Assembly: GCA_026874595.1 (NCBI GenBank)
Contig: CM049309.1
Coordinates: forward strand, 22,675,033-22,739,032
Length of the DNA: 64,000 nt
Source of the DNA: Sipunculus nudus
Lineage: Eukaryota; Annelida; Sipuncula; Golfingiida; Sipunculidae
Reading direction: 5' to 3'
In this document: piece after piece, positions 46,990 to 58,816 of the stretch
Position numbering within the stretch: position 1 is the first letter of the stretch
Layout of the letters: each line of letters opens with the position of its first letter
Program-made: the position numbers and the translations under genes
Notes under the pieces: model-generated
Told to the model about the DNA's origin: nothing
Databases searched by the model: none
Seen by the model: only the letters and a program-made list of their open reading frames with translations

Positions 46990-47910
46990 ATTCTTCTTTG
47001 ACGTACTTTTTCAGGGTTTATCTCTTGGCTGATGTACCTATTCAGGGTTTATTTCTTGTCTGATGTACCTATTCAGGGTTTATCTCTTGGCTGATGTACC
47101 TATTCAGGGTTTATCTCTTGGCTGATGTACCTATTCAGGGTTTATCTCTTGGCTGATATACCTATTCAAATATTATCACTTGGCTGGTGTCCCTTTTCAG
47201 GGTTTATCATTTGACTGCTGAACCTATTCAGGGTTAATCACTTGGCTGATATACCTATTCAAGGTTTTAATACTTGGCTAATGTATGTATACAGCGTTTA
47301 TCAACAGTCTGATATACCTATTCAGGATTCATCTTTTGGCTGATGTGCTTAATAGGGGTTTATCTCTGGGTGATATACCTATTCAGGGTTTATCACTCGG
47401 CTGCTGTTCCTGTTCAGGGTTTATCATTTGGCAGTGTGTACCTATTCAGGGTTTATCATTTGACTGCTGAACCTATTCAGGCTTTATCACTTGGCTGGTG
47501 TACCAATTCAGGGTTTATCACCTGGCTGGTGTACCTATTCAGGGTTTATCATCAGGCTGCTGAACCTATTCAGGGTTTATCACTTGCCTGGTGTACCTAT
47601 GCAGAGTTTATTTCTTGGCTGATGTACTCATTCAAGGTTTATCACTTGTCTAATGTATGTATTCAGCGTTTGTCAACAGTCTGATATCCCTTTTCAGAGT
47701 TTATCACTTGGCTGGTGTACCTTTTCAGGGTTTATCATTTTGCCCATGTCCCTTTCCAGGGTATATAACATGGCTTATGTACCTATGCAAGGTTTACCAC
47801 ATAGCTGGTGCACCTATTCAGGGTTTATCTCTTGGATGATTTAGCTATTCAGAGTTTATCTCCTGACTAGTGTACTTATACAGGTTTTATCACATGGCTG
47901 ATGTACCTAA
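46990..47910. repeat. 31-bp minisatellite (ctgatgtacctattcagggtttatc...)
   Basis: Close to 30 tandem units of ctgatgtacctattcaggg-tttatctcttgg (31 bp; successive units for example at 47029 and 47060) with accumulating divergence towards the right. Since 31 is not a multiple of three, the frame shifts from unit to unit; the Val-Tyr-Leu-Phe-Arg style open frames are artefacts. Confidence 0.92.
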
Positions 47911-49430
47911 ATCATATTGCTTATTATTTTGAGCTAGATTTAAGCCATAACTCAAACAATAGCTTATAATGCTGTTATATTTACTCCCTGTCAATAGAAT
48001 TTATCCGCTGGACCGGTTATATGTAGATACCTTCAGGCCATCCCATACCCCCCCCCCCCCCTTTCCCGACTTTGGGACCTTTTTTAAAAGTTTTTGTCAT
48101 AAGCTCTTCTGAGAGTTAAACCCACCTTTTCCTGAATCCTCGATCCGCCCTTGACGAAGGTTTCACATGTTTAAATTTATATTTTACTTTAATAATTTCC
48201 CTAAATGGCATTATAACGCCTAAAAAACACCTTTTGTTCTGAGCTAGCCGATTAGATAAAAAGAAATCCTAAAGATAACAGTTAAGCTATTTCTTGCGTG
48301 CTTCTATGGCACTCCTTCAGTACTGTATCAAGTAAGTGGCGGGGACCGTGTGTCACTACATCAAAGGAGCAATATGCGGTGAAAATTTATTTGCTTCCCT
48401 AATCCAGTTACTGCATAAATTCACCCGAAACAATATCATTTCCCATGATCCAATGGAGAACAAAAAAATGTTAATCTATATTACAAAAGACGGTGGTCAC
48501 ACGGGACTTTTGTTACACATCTCTTCCATGGCCACGCCTCGGATATGCACGTTTTTCGTCTTGGAATGCCGGGACGATGCAAAGTGTGTTGTTCTAAGAT
48601 GGATCGTTTCCAATAAGTTTACCATAATCCTGAGATATTTAACTTTATTTTCATGGGGCGATTGCAGACTAAGCTATCCAAGATAGTTGTTGTACACTGT
48701 TTTACCACTAGGGCACAGCGCTACGCTTTACACCCCATCCCCTAACTTTTGGCCTATGTACCTATTGACTGAGTAAACAGGCAAGACAAAACATATCTTT
48801 TTATTGACATTTCCTGGCTGGAAAGGGAATAGAAAGAAAAGACATCAAATATAATTTCACTATTCAGGGTAAGACTAGATTAAATATCCTGAAACATACT
48901 TGACCAAGAGTGAGCATTCAGTTTTACAAATGAATTTGATATAAACAGTTCTTCCTATGTAGTGCTGACATCTACTGGTCAACTGCACCAAAATGACTAA
49001 AGGAAACATTGACATTTATTTTTATGGTTTAGTTAACCTAAATTACATAAACCTCAAACCTCGAACCTCGAAATTCACTTTACAGATAATTTTTATTACA
49101 CTTATAATTACAGAGCGATTTTTAAAAAAAATGGGAGAACCGCGAATAACGCCTTTTGGACAACGAACAAATTCTCAAACTGGCTACGGCGATCTCAGCC
49201 TAGTGGATCCGTCCCTGTCACAACCGCGTCACCGATGTTCTAGATCACGTGTTTTCTTTTTCTCCAGTTTATATGTCATATTCTACTTTGTTTTATAGTC
49301 AAGCAGGAACAGGTGATATTTATCTTCAGGACGCTCATATCACTTTCAACATAACCACTTGGTCAGGTAAGAATATACTAGTATCATTTAATATGATCAT
49401 TAGATGCTTCATCCCTAAAAAATTCAAATC
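47911..49430. other. Intergenic, one exon-like segment
   Basis: Contains a poly-C tract (48047-48061). A 68-bp open segment at 49299-49366 is bounded by tttatag and gtaagaat and could be an exon (see findings), but no partner exon was found. Confidence 0.35.
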
Positions 49431-50160
49431 ATAATAAAAAATGGTAAATGTATAATCATACATAATAACAAATTATTGAAAGAACGGGTGCCATGTGAAT
49501 CGATCAACGACAACAACGATTCCACTGTAAAAACAAGTGGTAAAACAGCCATATTGCAGCGGACATATATTTCCCCGGGAACTTTCACCCAAAAGCCCAA
49601 AATATCTCGAGTCTTGGGGTTGTAACAAATCGAGTTTATTTTCGAATACGTCACAAATGCCTTCGCCATCGTTGACTGGTTCCAGTCTCACAAACAGTCC
49701 TTCCATAACTATCTACACCGTTGTCTGGCTTCGCCCGCCGTTAACTGGCTGTAACTGTACAATACAAAGTCCACAAAACTTCTAACGCCCTCCTTGACTA
49801 TAAATATAAAATTTCTAGGACCAATACTCGTCCAAAACGCTGTACGTGACACACCCTCCGTCCTGTGCAAATCTACAACTCACAACACGTCTGGCTAACG
49901 TCTAAACTGAACACTCGAGACTATCTTCACAACAATCTGGACTGATACTCTCTCGCTCTAACATCGACACTCTCCCCCGGCCCTGGGGCCGGCGTATATA
50001 CACCTAACGCAAAGAAACTTCTGGAAATACCAGACAACCAATGTTCCATAGACTTCTCTACACGGAAACTACCAGATAAGGTTCCCAGACGCATGTCTAG
50101 ACCTCCGGAATGTCTAGTCATCCAGTCATAGCAAACCATTGTGCAGTGAGTTTAATTACT
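49431..50160. other. Unassigned block of higher complexity
   Basis: About 700 bp with more even base composition than the flanks. The minus strand carries a TATA-like gtatatacgcc (near 49996) and an aataaac further along (near 49634), the order expected in a retrotransposon LTR, but I could not define matching ends or a target duplication. Short ORFs on both strands show no recognisable features. Confidence 0.25.
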
Positions 50161-50414
50161 TGACACATTGACAAACCAATCTACTGATCAACACAACTAA
50201 TAATAAAGATAAATTCAACATTATTAAATATTATTTACCCCGTTTCCCTGACTATCTCATTATACTATGGGCTCTCTTTTAACATAACCTGTCTTTGTAA
50301 TACATTTGTGTCACAAATGTAGAGAGGGAACCCAGTGTATTGTTATGCGAGGAAACCAGACAGGGTAGTCTGTGTCTGTGTTTTAGTGGGCCAGTGTTTT
50401 TTTAAGAGCATTGC

Positions 50415-50700
50415 TTGTTAATAGCAGGTATCCATGTTAGATTCATCAGCCATAGAGTGAAGAAAAAAGTGTGGGTGGATGCCATCTGAAATTTTGAATT
50501 GCAAGGTCATTTTCAAGGTCAAACCGAAAAATGGGCCAGCGCGGTCAATTTTTTACTTTCGTGGACACTGTTTGTTAATATCAGGCATCCATGGCAGATC
50601 AAACAACGAAACAGTGATAGAAAAGTGTAAGTGGATGCCTTCCTACATTTTAAACTTAAAGGTGATTTTAACGGTCATTTCAAGGTCAAACTGAAGAAAA
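50415..50700. repeat. Diverged two-unit tandem repeat (~147 bp)
   Basis: Shared segments ttgttaatancaggnatccatg (50425 and 50572), agtggatgcc and caaggtcaaac appear in both units with the same spacing. Confidence 0.75.
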
Positions 50701-51224
50701 TTTAATCTGAACGGGGATAGCTTTTCTCAATATATAAAACCAAAGTATATTCGGCAACCTTATGCTTTAAAGATATTTTTGTGTCAAGTACAACGACACA
50801 AGCCACGTAATAATTATATTCATAATTAATACACTTTTAAATGTATGAAAAATGCAACTTAAAGTGTCTTTTGTTTAACACAGTAATGTTTACACTATTC
50901 TAAATCAAGGCATATAGAATCGGAGTAAAGTGGTACCTTTATGTGTTCCTCAAAGTGTCTTTTAAACACTTTACATGATAACAGAATAAAAATGGCCACA
51001 TTTTGAAGAATGCAGGATAAAAGGTCCATATAATGAGGTCCTTATAATAATGTTGTTTTGGGAGCGAGTTGTTGGTATCAGAAAAAGAGGGGTCTTACAC
51101 ATGAGGACTTATGATCAAACCAAGAAAAAGTCCCAAGATCCGGAAAATCGGGGGGTCCAGGCCGCAATAATTGGTTTTAACCTCTTAAAAAAGGTTACAG
51201 GGCTGAAGAGCTGTGTGTGTGTGT

Positions 51225-51460
51225 GGGGGGGGGGGGGGGCGTGTGGGGGGGGGGGCGGGGGGGGGGGGGCTTCCAAACCCCTGAATCCCTCCCATGTGTC
51301 CGCTTTTGCAAAGACCCTGGATAGACGTTTTACACTTAAAGTTAAAAAGCACAAGAACTGAAACATTCCAAACCCCTGAATCCCTCCCATGTGTCCGCTT
51401 TTGCAAAGACCCTGGATAGACGTTTTACACTTAAAGTTAAAAAGCACAACAACTGAAACA
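51225..51460. repeat. G-rich tract plus recent 95-bp tandem duplication
   Basis: A nearly continuous poly-G region (51225-51270) is followed by two almost identical 95-bp copies, 51271-51365 and 51366-51460 (starting ttccaaacccctgaatccct), that differ by about one base. The duplication is therefore very young. Confidence 0.93.
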
Positions 51461-53559
51461 TTCAAAATGGCTATAAAATAGCTGTTACAATGACGATTAA
51501 TGGGATTTCTATATACATATATATATATTAAACCATTGTGGTGTAGTTCAAATAGGATCATTCAGTGGTATTGCACTTCAGACACCCACATGAATATTGT
51601 AACTGATCCAGGGATTAGTTCAACGGTAAATACCAAACTTAACATGACAATGGCAGATAAGTAAAATAAAACTTAATCATTATTTAGCCGATTTAAAAAA
51701 AATACATTAAATGATTTTTCCCCAAAGAGACTTTTTGAGACTTTTCATGTTATTCACTAGAATTTTCTGGACATCATACAACAAAAATCATTTCTGTTGC
51801 AATTTGTTCCGGGTGTGGCTTAAAAATTAAGTAAAATGTCCAGCAAACACACACACACAGACGAACTCATAATAAACGGAGATGAAAGCCTGTCCTGCTT
51901 GCGGAGGCAATACTATGAAGGCAGTCACAGTCAGAGGAAATGTGTCATGATATCAGCGGTGGAACAAAAGTTGTCCATCTTTTCCGTAGCTAAGACGGTA
52001 ACAATATAAAAGGTTAAGTAAACCTATTCCACGTGCGTTTGTTGTGTGATGGGAGGATTTCATTGAGATCCCAGACTTTGCCCTGATTTGATTGGCAGGT
52101 ACACATGTGACATCATGGATTGAATTTTATCAACAACTCAGATCTAGTAATGCATGTTGTTTTTATTCTCTGCTGAAACTTTGGGACTGGCAGAGGCAGA
52201 AATGTTGTGCTTTTACTGAGATCGAGAATTTTAAGTCACAATGGATTTCCCAGTGTGTGACGTCACTGCCGAGTTGACAGTGCTCATAGATGTGCCAATA
52301 GTTTTTGAACAAATCACACAACCTCTTGTTTTTAGAGGAAAAATAGATAGAAAAAAATATTTTTCCTCCAGGAATTGGGTTCATTTTATGTAAAATCTAT
52401 ATTATTATTTTTTTCATAGGCAATTATGTTATATGATAATATAAAGAGATTTGGAATACGTTTGCTTGATCTTAATATAAGATCATCAACGAGTGGTCTG
52501 ATCTAAATTCAATATGAGTGGCAGCAAGCAATGAACGTAATCCATTGTAAACAATGTAGTGTAGCTAATAACATTATGTAGAAGTTATCCCCGCAGCTGT
52601 ATCAAATTTGGTTTATATACGCTGATTAAGTATGGAGATCCATGAACACAATAAAAGGTGAGGTTATAGTGCCGACTTCTATTAGACTATCTACTTAAAT
52701 CAATGAAAAGGTTTCTTTCTACGGTTACTTCCATTTTATTATTATTATAAGATTATATTGCTTATCCAAAGAAAATTTTCTGCTGACAAGAGAATTCTTA
52801 AGATATTTGTTCTTGATTTATAGGAATCATGCATGAGATCAAGAAAATATTTTTAAGATTTTTATAGGACAAGTTATATTATCTTACCATGTCTTCATCA
52901 TAACAAACAACATTTCTAGCCTTTATGTCACACATATGAGAAAACAAGACGAATTCAGACAAAGTGTCCTTTTATTTTGCAAATGCGTAGCAAATTAAGA
53001 ACAGCAAAGCGACTTCGATTCTTAACAGAACAGACACTAACTAATAAGTTGATAAGTTTTCCAGAATTTAATGATAAACAGCTGGAGAAGTTTTACCTTT
53101 GCTAAATATGTCATTACATTAGACTGGCTGACTTTTGTCATATGGTCAGGATCATCAAACATGAATCAACAAGTATGACAAATAGAACCAGCCAGAAAAG
53201 ACGTTATTATACAGCTTGATCTGTGACGCAGAATCTTCATTTTGTGTTTCTCTAAAGAATTGTCAATCTACTGGATAATCTGTTTAAAAAAATAGCTTAA
53301 CAACTTAAATGTACCTGAAAATCTGAGGATCCTACTTCTTAGATTTTCATGATCCAAACATTTTCCTATATAACATGCTCTTCCTGTTCTGTTAACGTGT
53401 GTTTCCAATTTTTTGCCGTTCGTTTCCTTTATATCAGTATTATATAGTATATATCATATCAAAACAACAGTTACAAGTTTGTTTACAGTTAGATAATAAT
53501 AAGCGAATAAGCGATGCAAACCTTTAGGCTCACGGGGTAACAGCCCAGGGTTGGTACTG
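51461..53559. other. 3' flank of the seven-exon minus-strand gene, no other gene seen
   Basis: AT-rich sequence. A minus-strand AATAAA at 52971-52976 is the first clear polyadenylation-like signal I see downstream of the gene's stop; it would imply a 3' UTR of about 590 nt. No other exon is supported. Confidence 0.4.
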
Positions 53560-54281
53560 CTAGTATATCAACCAGGTCTTACGGTAGAGGGTTTTGCATA
53601 AGGCACACCTCCACTTGAAAGGGAAGTAGTACTCAGCTTTGAATTCGGACTTCAGCTCCAAGTATTTGCGACTGCCAAACCTGTTGTAAGAATTTCTGAT
53701 ACTGGAGGAATATGTGGGCTTACTTGTGTCAAAACGGTACAGGAACGTGGACTGATACGTGGCTCGGACTACTAAGAAAGACAATTTAGGACCGAGGCTT
53801 GCTTTGAATATACCTCTGTAAAAATCTGCAGAGGCGCGGGCAATAGACAGACAGCCACTTCTTATATTCAGTGTCGACATGAGCGATTTTAAAAGGGAGT
53901 ATTTATTGAGGACTCGGATTATATTTTCAACAATGGGGATACACAAACCAACATCAAACTTTACATTTGGCAAACTCGATTTCCATTCGAGTGTTACAGT
54001 GATCTTTACATATTTGTAGAAAGTGCAAGAAAATACTTGCTTAGGGACACATTTCTTGTTATCTAATGAAATGCTGCAGCCTGGAAGCGACAGGTCGAGG
54101 CTTCTAATAAGACGTTGTTCATTCGTTTTGGCATTTTGCATCTCCTGAAAAGCTTCCTGAACCGTTATATTTTCTGGTACAACAAGGTCTTGTTTCTTAA
54201 CAGGCTTGTGTTTTTCCAGTTCTGTCTCCGTTTTCTGTCCTTCCTCGAACATTTTATCCATCTGCTTTGTCACAGGGGACA
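53560..54281 (-). CDS. Seven-exon gene, coding exon 7 with stop
   Basis: Residues 268-506 and a TAG stop, following the acceptor ttttag. It holds the whole C-terminal domain without an intron, including GCSISLDNKKC, FSCTFYK and the terminal RCALCKTLY. Confidence 0.88.
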
Positions 54282-56006
54282 CTAAAACAATCAGAAACCT
54301 TACTTACAATTTTCAACTGTCTTGGTTGTGCCATCATAAAACATACAGCTAATTCTTCACAGAAATTTTTATAAAAAGCTTTAAATAACCACATACCGTC
54401 ATAATATGAGCAAGGGTATTCACTTCTCACAAAATTTGTTAAATTAGCAAATTAATGTTACACACGATGTCACTCACCAAAGTTCTCATCAAACGACTTG
54501 ACGGCTGCATAAGAAAGATGTCCACAGCTGGTGCGGTTGTCACAAAGGCAGTCCATGTAAGTCATGACACTCTTGGCCAAACGATCCCCGAGTTCTTCAG
54601 CACGATCTTGCACGTTTTTTAAAACATATGTGATAATATCAGAGTAACAGTCATGGTTTATCCATAATTCTATTTAGAAGTGACGTCATAATACAATACT
54701 TTAGAACGTTTCCTATGAACTTTTATGAACATGAAGTTGATTTTCCTGTCATTAAACATTCAAATACAGCAAAGTTCAATATCTTTAACTTTAAATAATT
54801 ATAACAATCAGAAGCATTTTAATGACTGGTAATGAAACATTAAAGGTTCCGTAATAGGCTTCGTCACATAAACTTGGTTCACTATATACTTGTATAATCA
54901 TTATGAAAAATAAGATAAATAATCCGGTGAATCAGTCTAACCGTGGGCTGGTTATGAGTTTAAGTAATTGCATCACCATGGAGTTTGGTATATGAAACAG
55001 CCATCGATGAACATGGTTATCCACAAATCTGTCAATGTAATATATATGCTTTATTTAGCATCAGTAGGAACCGTCAAAAACCTGTATTGGCTTAGAACGC
55101 GACATACCATATTTATATCTCTCGTTACAGTAGCTGGCCAGGTTCCTGTTGAATTCCTCAATTTTTTCTGGGTCTGGTAGATCATCGTTCGGATCGGTTT
55201 GTTGTCTTCTGTAGAAGGATCTGCGGTTGGCTGACTTGGCTCTTAAATGATTTGGACACCCGGACTCGAGACCGTAGCTCACTCCACGAGTCAAACACAA
55301 GTACTCACTGGCTATATTTTCCTCAAGATCTTCAAGTCTGCAAGGATTCATGTAAAAAAGAATTTTTCTGTCATGCTTTATTTAAATTCGTTAAAATGTC
55401 ACTATTAAATATATAACTTTGAATATTAAAAGGAAAAATCAATCATTTTATCATGCAAAAGATCGGTCGTAAGGCTAAATTAAACAGTAATAAAAAGTTT
55501 GTATTATGCTATGACTGAAGATAAATGAAAAATGCTCAATGTTTTCATCTTGACTTTTGAAACTGACCATTTTACAAACTGGCCTGACTATATACTGTTA
55601 AAAAGGTCCATTTCGAGTTTTAAATAAAGACTGTCTCTTGCACCGTTAATATAAATAAGCCAAATAGATAAACAAGCTCCTACAACCATCGCGCATGCGT
55701 TATAAAAACTTGTTAGCAGAAATTACTTGCAGTCCATAAATATGCAGCCAGAGTATTCCGGAAATCACATAAAACCTGCAAATAAGGCAGGTGAATATAT
55801 GTCATTATTAAGCAAAGCATTAATTATGGAAGCATTACCTGTCCAGTGTTTCTTGTGTTGGGTTGCTCAGAAACTCCTTACACGTCTCTCTCATCTGACG
55901 AACAGTGTCAGGAGCAAATCTCATCTCGGACGATGACTTCTCGAAGTGTTTGCAATTTCTAAATGATAGCGATTAATTTGGTATACATTATGTTTTGTGT
56001 TATGGT

Positions 56007-56038
<32 letters not shown>

Positions 56039-56985
56039 GGGCTAAGAGGCACAAATAGTCCTTCTCCATATATTTAACTAAGAAAGTGTGGCATCAGTGA
56101 TGAGGCGGGACGGACGGACGGACAGACGCGGACGATTTTAACAGCCCTCCCTCCTTACGGCTGGGGACTTATAATAACAATTATGATAATAATAATAACA
56201 ATAATAATAATAATTATTTATTATTATCCTAACTATCATGTTTTAGTATTTTACATGCAATCCGTCATGATAAATACTTCTCATTTTGACACGGTGACCA
56301 GTAAAAAAGCTTACCGTTTAAATTGTGCAAACTCATCCCCTGTTTCCTTTAGGTAGGATTTTCCGAAATTTTTCAGAAATTCATCAGTGTCAAGTTTTTC
56401 TTCGTTTTTGCTGACACTCCGGCTGCCTATATAAGATCTATCAGAGTCACACCTGATATGCTAAATCCTTTATTACTGTGCAAAATACTAACACTTTTTT
56501 AACTTAATTGATTCTGTAAAGAAAATTGTTTTGCTTAGGGCCCATTCCAGTCGCCCAGCTACGATAGCGTAAACCGTGAGGGCTGCAATAAGAGCTTTGT
56601 GGATGCCTGAGGTAATTATACTTGCCGGTTTTCTCCCCATACTTTGTCAGGAAAGATGCGAGACTTGTTGGTTCAAACAGTTGGACCGCTTCATTGTCAT
56701 CCTTCACTGATATTTCTTCTGAAGCCTACGACCACAGATCATCAACCTAACATTCAATCTTACATAAAGATACAGGATGAAATTTTATTACAAAAGGAAA
56801 AATTAGAGTTCAAAAGTCAAGTTCGTGTCAAACTAAATTTCGAATTAACCGTATACGTCTCTGTACATAAATTATAACATGTTATCACTTGACGTTCTTG
56901 GCCATACCTGGATTTCGTCTGCCATAAGCGATGGTAATAACAACAAAATCAGCCAAACATGCGTCAACCCTGACCCACACTGCAT
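53560..56985 (-). CDS. Secreted cysteine-containing protein of unknown function, seven coding exons (whole gene span)
   Basis: I joined seven exons by GT-AG sites with matching phase: 56908-56985, 56622-56725, 56315-56452, 55839-55958, 55108-55337, 54478-54606 and 53560-54281 (1521 nt, 506 aa plus stop). Phases are 0,2,2,2,1,1. The first exon encodes a signal peptide (MQCGSGLTHVWLILLLLPSL), with G at -3 of the ATG. The mature part has an acidic, charged N-terminal half with predicted helices, a cysteine cluster around residues 242-251 (DCLCDNRTSC) and at least 15 further cysteines. A C-terminal domain (about 300-506), encoded by one long exon, has a beta-like pattern and a final RCALCK motif. 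N-glycosylation sites are NRT (247) and NIT in the last exon. I recognise no family, enzyme motif or transmembrane helix. The product is probably secreted and disulfide-bonded. Confidence 0.85.
54478..54606 (-). CDS. Seven-exon gene, coding exon 6
   Basis: Residues 225-267 with the cysteine cluster DCLCDNRTSC. Acceptor gtgcaag (poor pyrimidine tract), donor G|gtgagt, phase 1. Confidence 0.8.
55108..55337 (-). CDS. Seven-exon gene, coding exon 5
   Basis: Residues 148-224, including YLCLTRG, SGCPNH and a dibasic-rich stretch (RRSFYRRQQ) that could be a processing site. Acceptor ccttgcag, donor G|gtatgt, phase 1. Confidence 0.88.
55839..55958 (-). CDS. Seven-exon gene, coding exon 4
   Basis: Residues 108-147 (NCKHFEK ... 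TCKEFLSN). Acceptor catttag, donor AG|gtaatg, phase 2. Confidence 0.85.
55980..56230. repeat. (AAT)n microsatellites and (GGAC)n in intron 3
   Basis: Triplet runs at 56009-56038 and 56180-56222 flank a short ggacggacggac run (56107-56120). All lie between coding exons 3 and 4 of the minus-strand gene. Confidence 0.8.
56315..56452 (-). CDS. Seven-exon gene, coding exon 3
   Basis: Residues 62-107, opening with CDSDRSYIGS. Acceptor catatcag, donor CG|gtaagc, phase 2. Confidence 0.85.
56622..56725 (-). CDS. Seven-exon gene, coding exon 2
   Basis: Residues 27-61. The acceptor ggtcgtag|GCT keeps phase 0; the nearer cttcag would put a stop in frame. The donor caa|gtataa is weak, but it is the one that restores phase with exon 3. 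Confidence 0.7.
56908..56985 (-). CDS. Seven-exon gene, coding exon 1 (signal peptide)
   Basis: Residues 1-26. The exon itself probably extends to 56996 (acceptor gttgtag before aaacaaaagcc), making 56986-56996 5' UTR. The donor is CAG|gtatgg, phase 0. Confidence 0.8.
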
Positions 56986-57109
56986 GGCTTTTGTTTCTAC
57001 AACACATGGGTAACAAAGTAAAAATTACAATATGCAACCTTCGGTTAAAACTACATGATATTTTAGTGCGGTGTATCACCTAAAGCTTTAGAAAAGCATC
57101 CTAGGTTCA

Positions 57110-57112
<3 letters not shown>

Positions 57113-57173
<61 letters not shown>

Positions 57174-57189
57174 TATATTTATATATATA

Positions 57190-57237
<48 letters not shown>
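57113..57237. repeat. Two adjoining (TA)n microsatellites
   Basis: About 120 bp of TA with a short aaatatatattta interruption, in the putative first intron of the seven-exon gene. Confidence 0.9.
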
Positions 57238-57239
<2 letters not shown>

Positions 57240-57318
57240 CATGATATGAACAAAATTGTCACCTTTTTTTATAAATTTGTGGTCTGAATCACTTCTGTCA
57301 ACGTAGGTCTGTCCTCAC

Positions 57319-57350
57319 CTAATGGCCAGTGACGACCAGTCTGCGCTGGC
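57319..57350 (-). other. Possible non-coding first exon of the seven-exon gene
   Basis: A 32-bp segment bounded on the minus strand by tgtttcag and AG|gtgagg has no ATG and could splice to the acceptor at 56996. As the acceptor side also looks genuine, it would be an internal 5'-UTR exon and a further upstream exon would be required. Supported by splice-site quality alone. Confidence 0.35.
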
Positions 57351-57792
57351 CTGAAACACAGCAGAAATATATACTCTTGCGTAACGAAAACTAGGAAGTA
57401 AACTTCTAACCATTCAACTTCATCTGTTTGATTACATGTATGTTAATAAGGTACGGTAAAGGTCACGGAAGGGATATCAGGATAACTGCGTGGCGATAAC
57501 TGTGGCGTTTACTTCCTCGACAGTTTTCTCGTGTGAGATTTAGAAGGTCACGTTAGGTCACACCTAATGGACAATGTGGCATATTTATTATCCATAATCT
57601 ATCGACAAAGTGATTTTGCGGAAGCTCTAGGTAAATAAAGTATTCGTCTTACGGTTAAAGGTACTAATACATTGTGGATGTCATCTTGAAATCCTATGTT
57701 CATTTCTTCAGAGGAAGTTTGTATTTATTACAGTATGGTGTACTGGGCCAGTCTGGTCAAATGGTAAGTGAAATAAAGTGACACTATATATA
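57351..57792. other. Upstream region, nothing recognised
   Basis: 5' flank of the seven-exon gene. No promoter motif stands out. Confidence 0.4.
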
Positions 57793-58139
57793 CAGTAAAA
57801 CCCCGCTAACGCGACCAGGGACCAGGCAAAGTGGTCGTGTTAGCAGGGTGGTCGTGTAAGCGGGGTGCATGGAGTCCAATATCTATTGTTGCGTATAGTT
57901 TTGCTAACAGGTTGGGCGGCATTAGAAACAAGCTTAACTATGGCTGGTCAGATGAAAGCGGGCTTTCCCACGTGCCCGGGTAATTAATTACGGGCTATTA
58001 TCTAAGTCCAAGCGGTCGCTACGGGCCATTGGTCGTGATACGGGGCTCATCTGATGTTCGGGGCCAAAAAAAGGTGGTTGTTGGTCGTGATAGCGGAATG
58101 GTCGTGTTAACTGGGAAGTCGTCATATCGGAGTTCACTG
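57793..58139. mobile_element. 347-bp MITE with CAGT ends and TA target duplication
   Basis: Starts CAGTAAAACCCCGC and ends (reverse complement) CAGTGAACTCCG, with TA on both sides (57791-57792 and 58140-58141). The interior is a degenerate array of ggtcgtgntagcggggt motifs. TA duplication and CAGT ends are typical of pogo/Tigger members of the Tc1/mariner group, so this is probably a non-autonomous relative. The similar fragment at 4986-5130 is another trace. Confidence 0.7.
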
Positions 58140-58354
58140 TATAAATTGAGGTGTACTCTACACAACTTGCATGCTCAAAGGATGTTTTACTTATTGTTCA
58201 TCGTCGCTTGTGATTTGACTGGTTTATTCTTATTACCCTGACCCCTTCTGGGTGAGGGTATTGTAATCAGGTCTGTGTGTGTATGAATGTATCTATATAT
58301 CAACATAGGCCTATGTATGTATGCATGTGTGTATGTATGTAAGTGTATGTAGGT

Positions 58355-58753
58355 TAGGGCCCTGCGCGGGCTGATAAATTGAAACCACACCCACAACGCA
58401 TTATGCACCGACAGCCCGCAGCCCGCCCCGCATTCAAAGAAAAATAATTCAGCCCGCCCCACCCAGCAGTTACTATGATTCTTTCAGCCAGCACCTGCTC
58501 GGCCCGCCGCGCATGTTGCAAGTTTCAAGCCCGCAGTCAAGCCCGCAAAATAATGGATAAAAATTTATGATCAAAAGGATTACATATCAAAATTAGTTTT
58601 TACAGCACAATTACCAGCCATGCTTATTTTTAATATATATGAAATGTTTCATGATTGGAATAAAAAAAATAATTTTAATACAGGTTTTAGCAACTATTTA
58701 AACTGTAATTCATAAAATATTTTAAAAGACATTTGGTTCCCTAAATGCATTTA

Positions 58754-58816
<63 letters not shown>

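Noticed and set aside
46860..47844. Overlapping ORFs with VYLFRVYHL-like repeats
   Set aside because: 31-bp tandem repeat; the frame shifts from unit to unit, so no continuous protein is possible.
49431..50160. A third LTR on the minus strand
   Set aside because: TATA-like and AATAAA-like motifs are in plausible order, but no TG...CA ends or target duplication could be identified.
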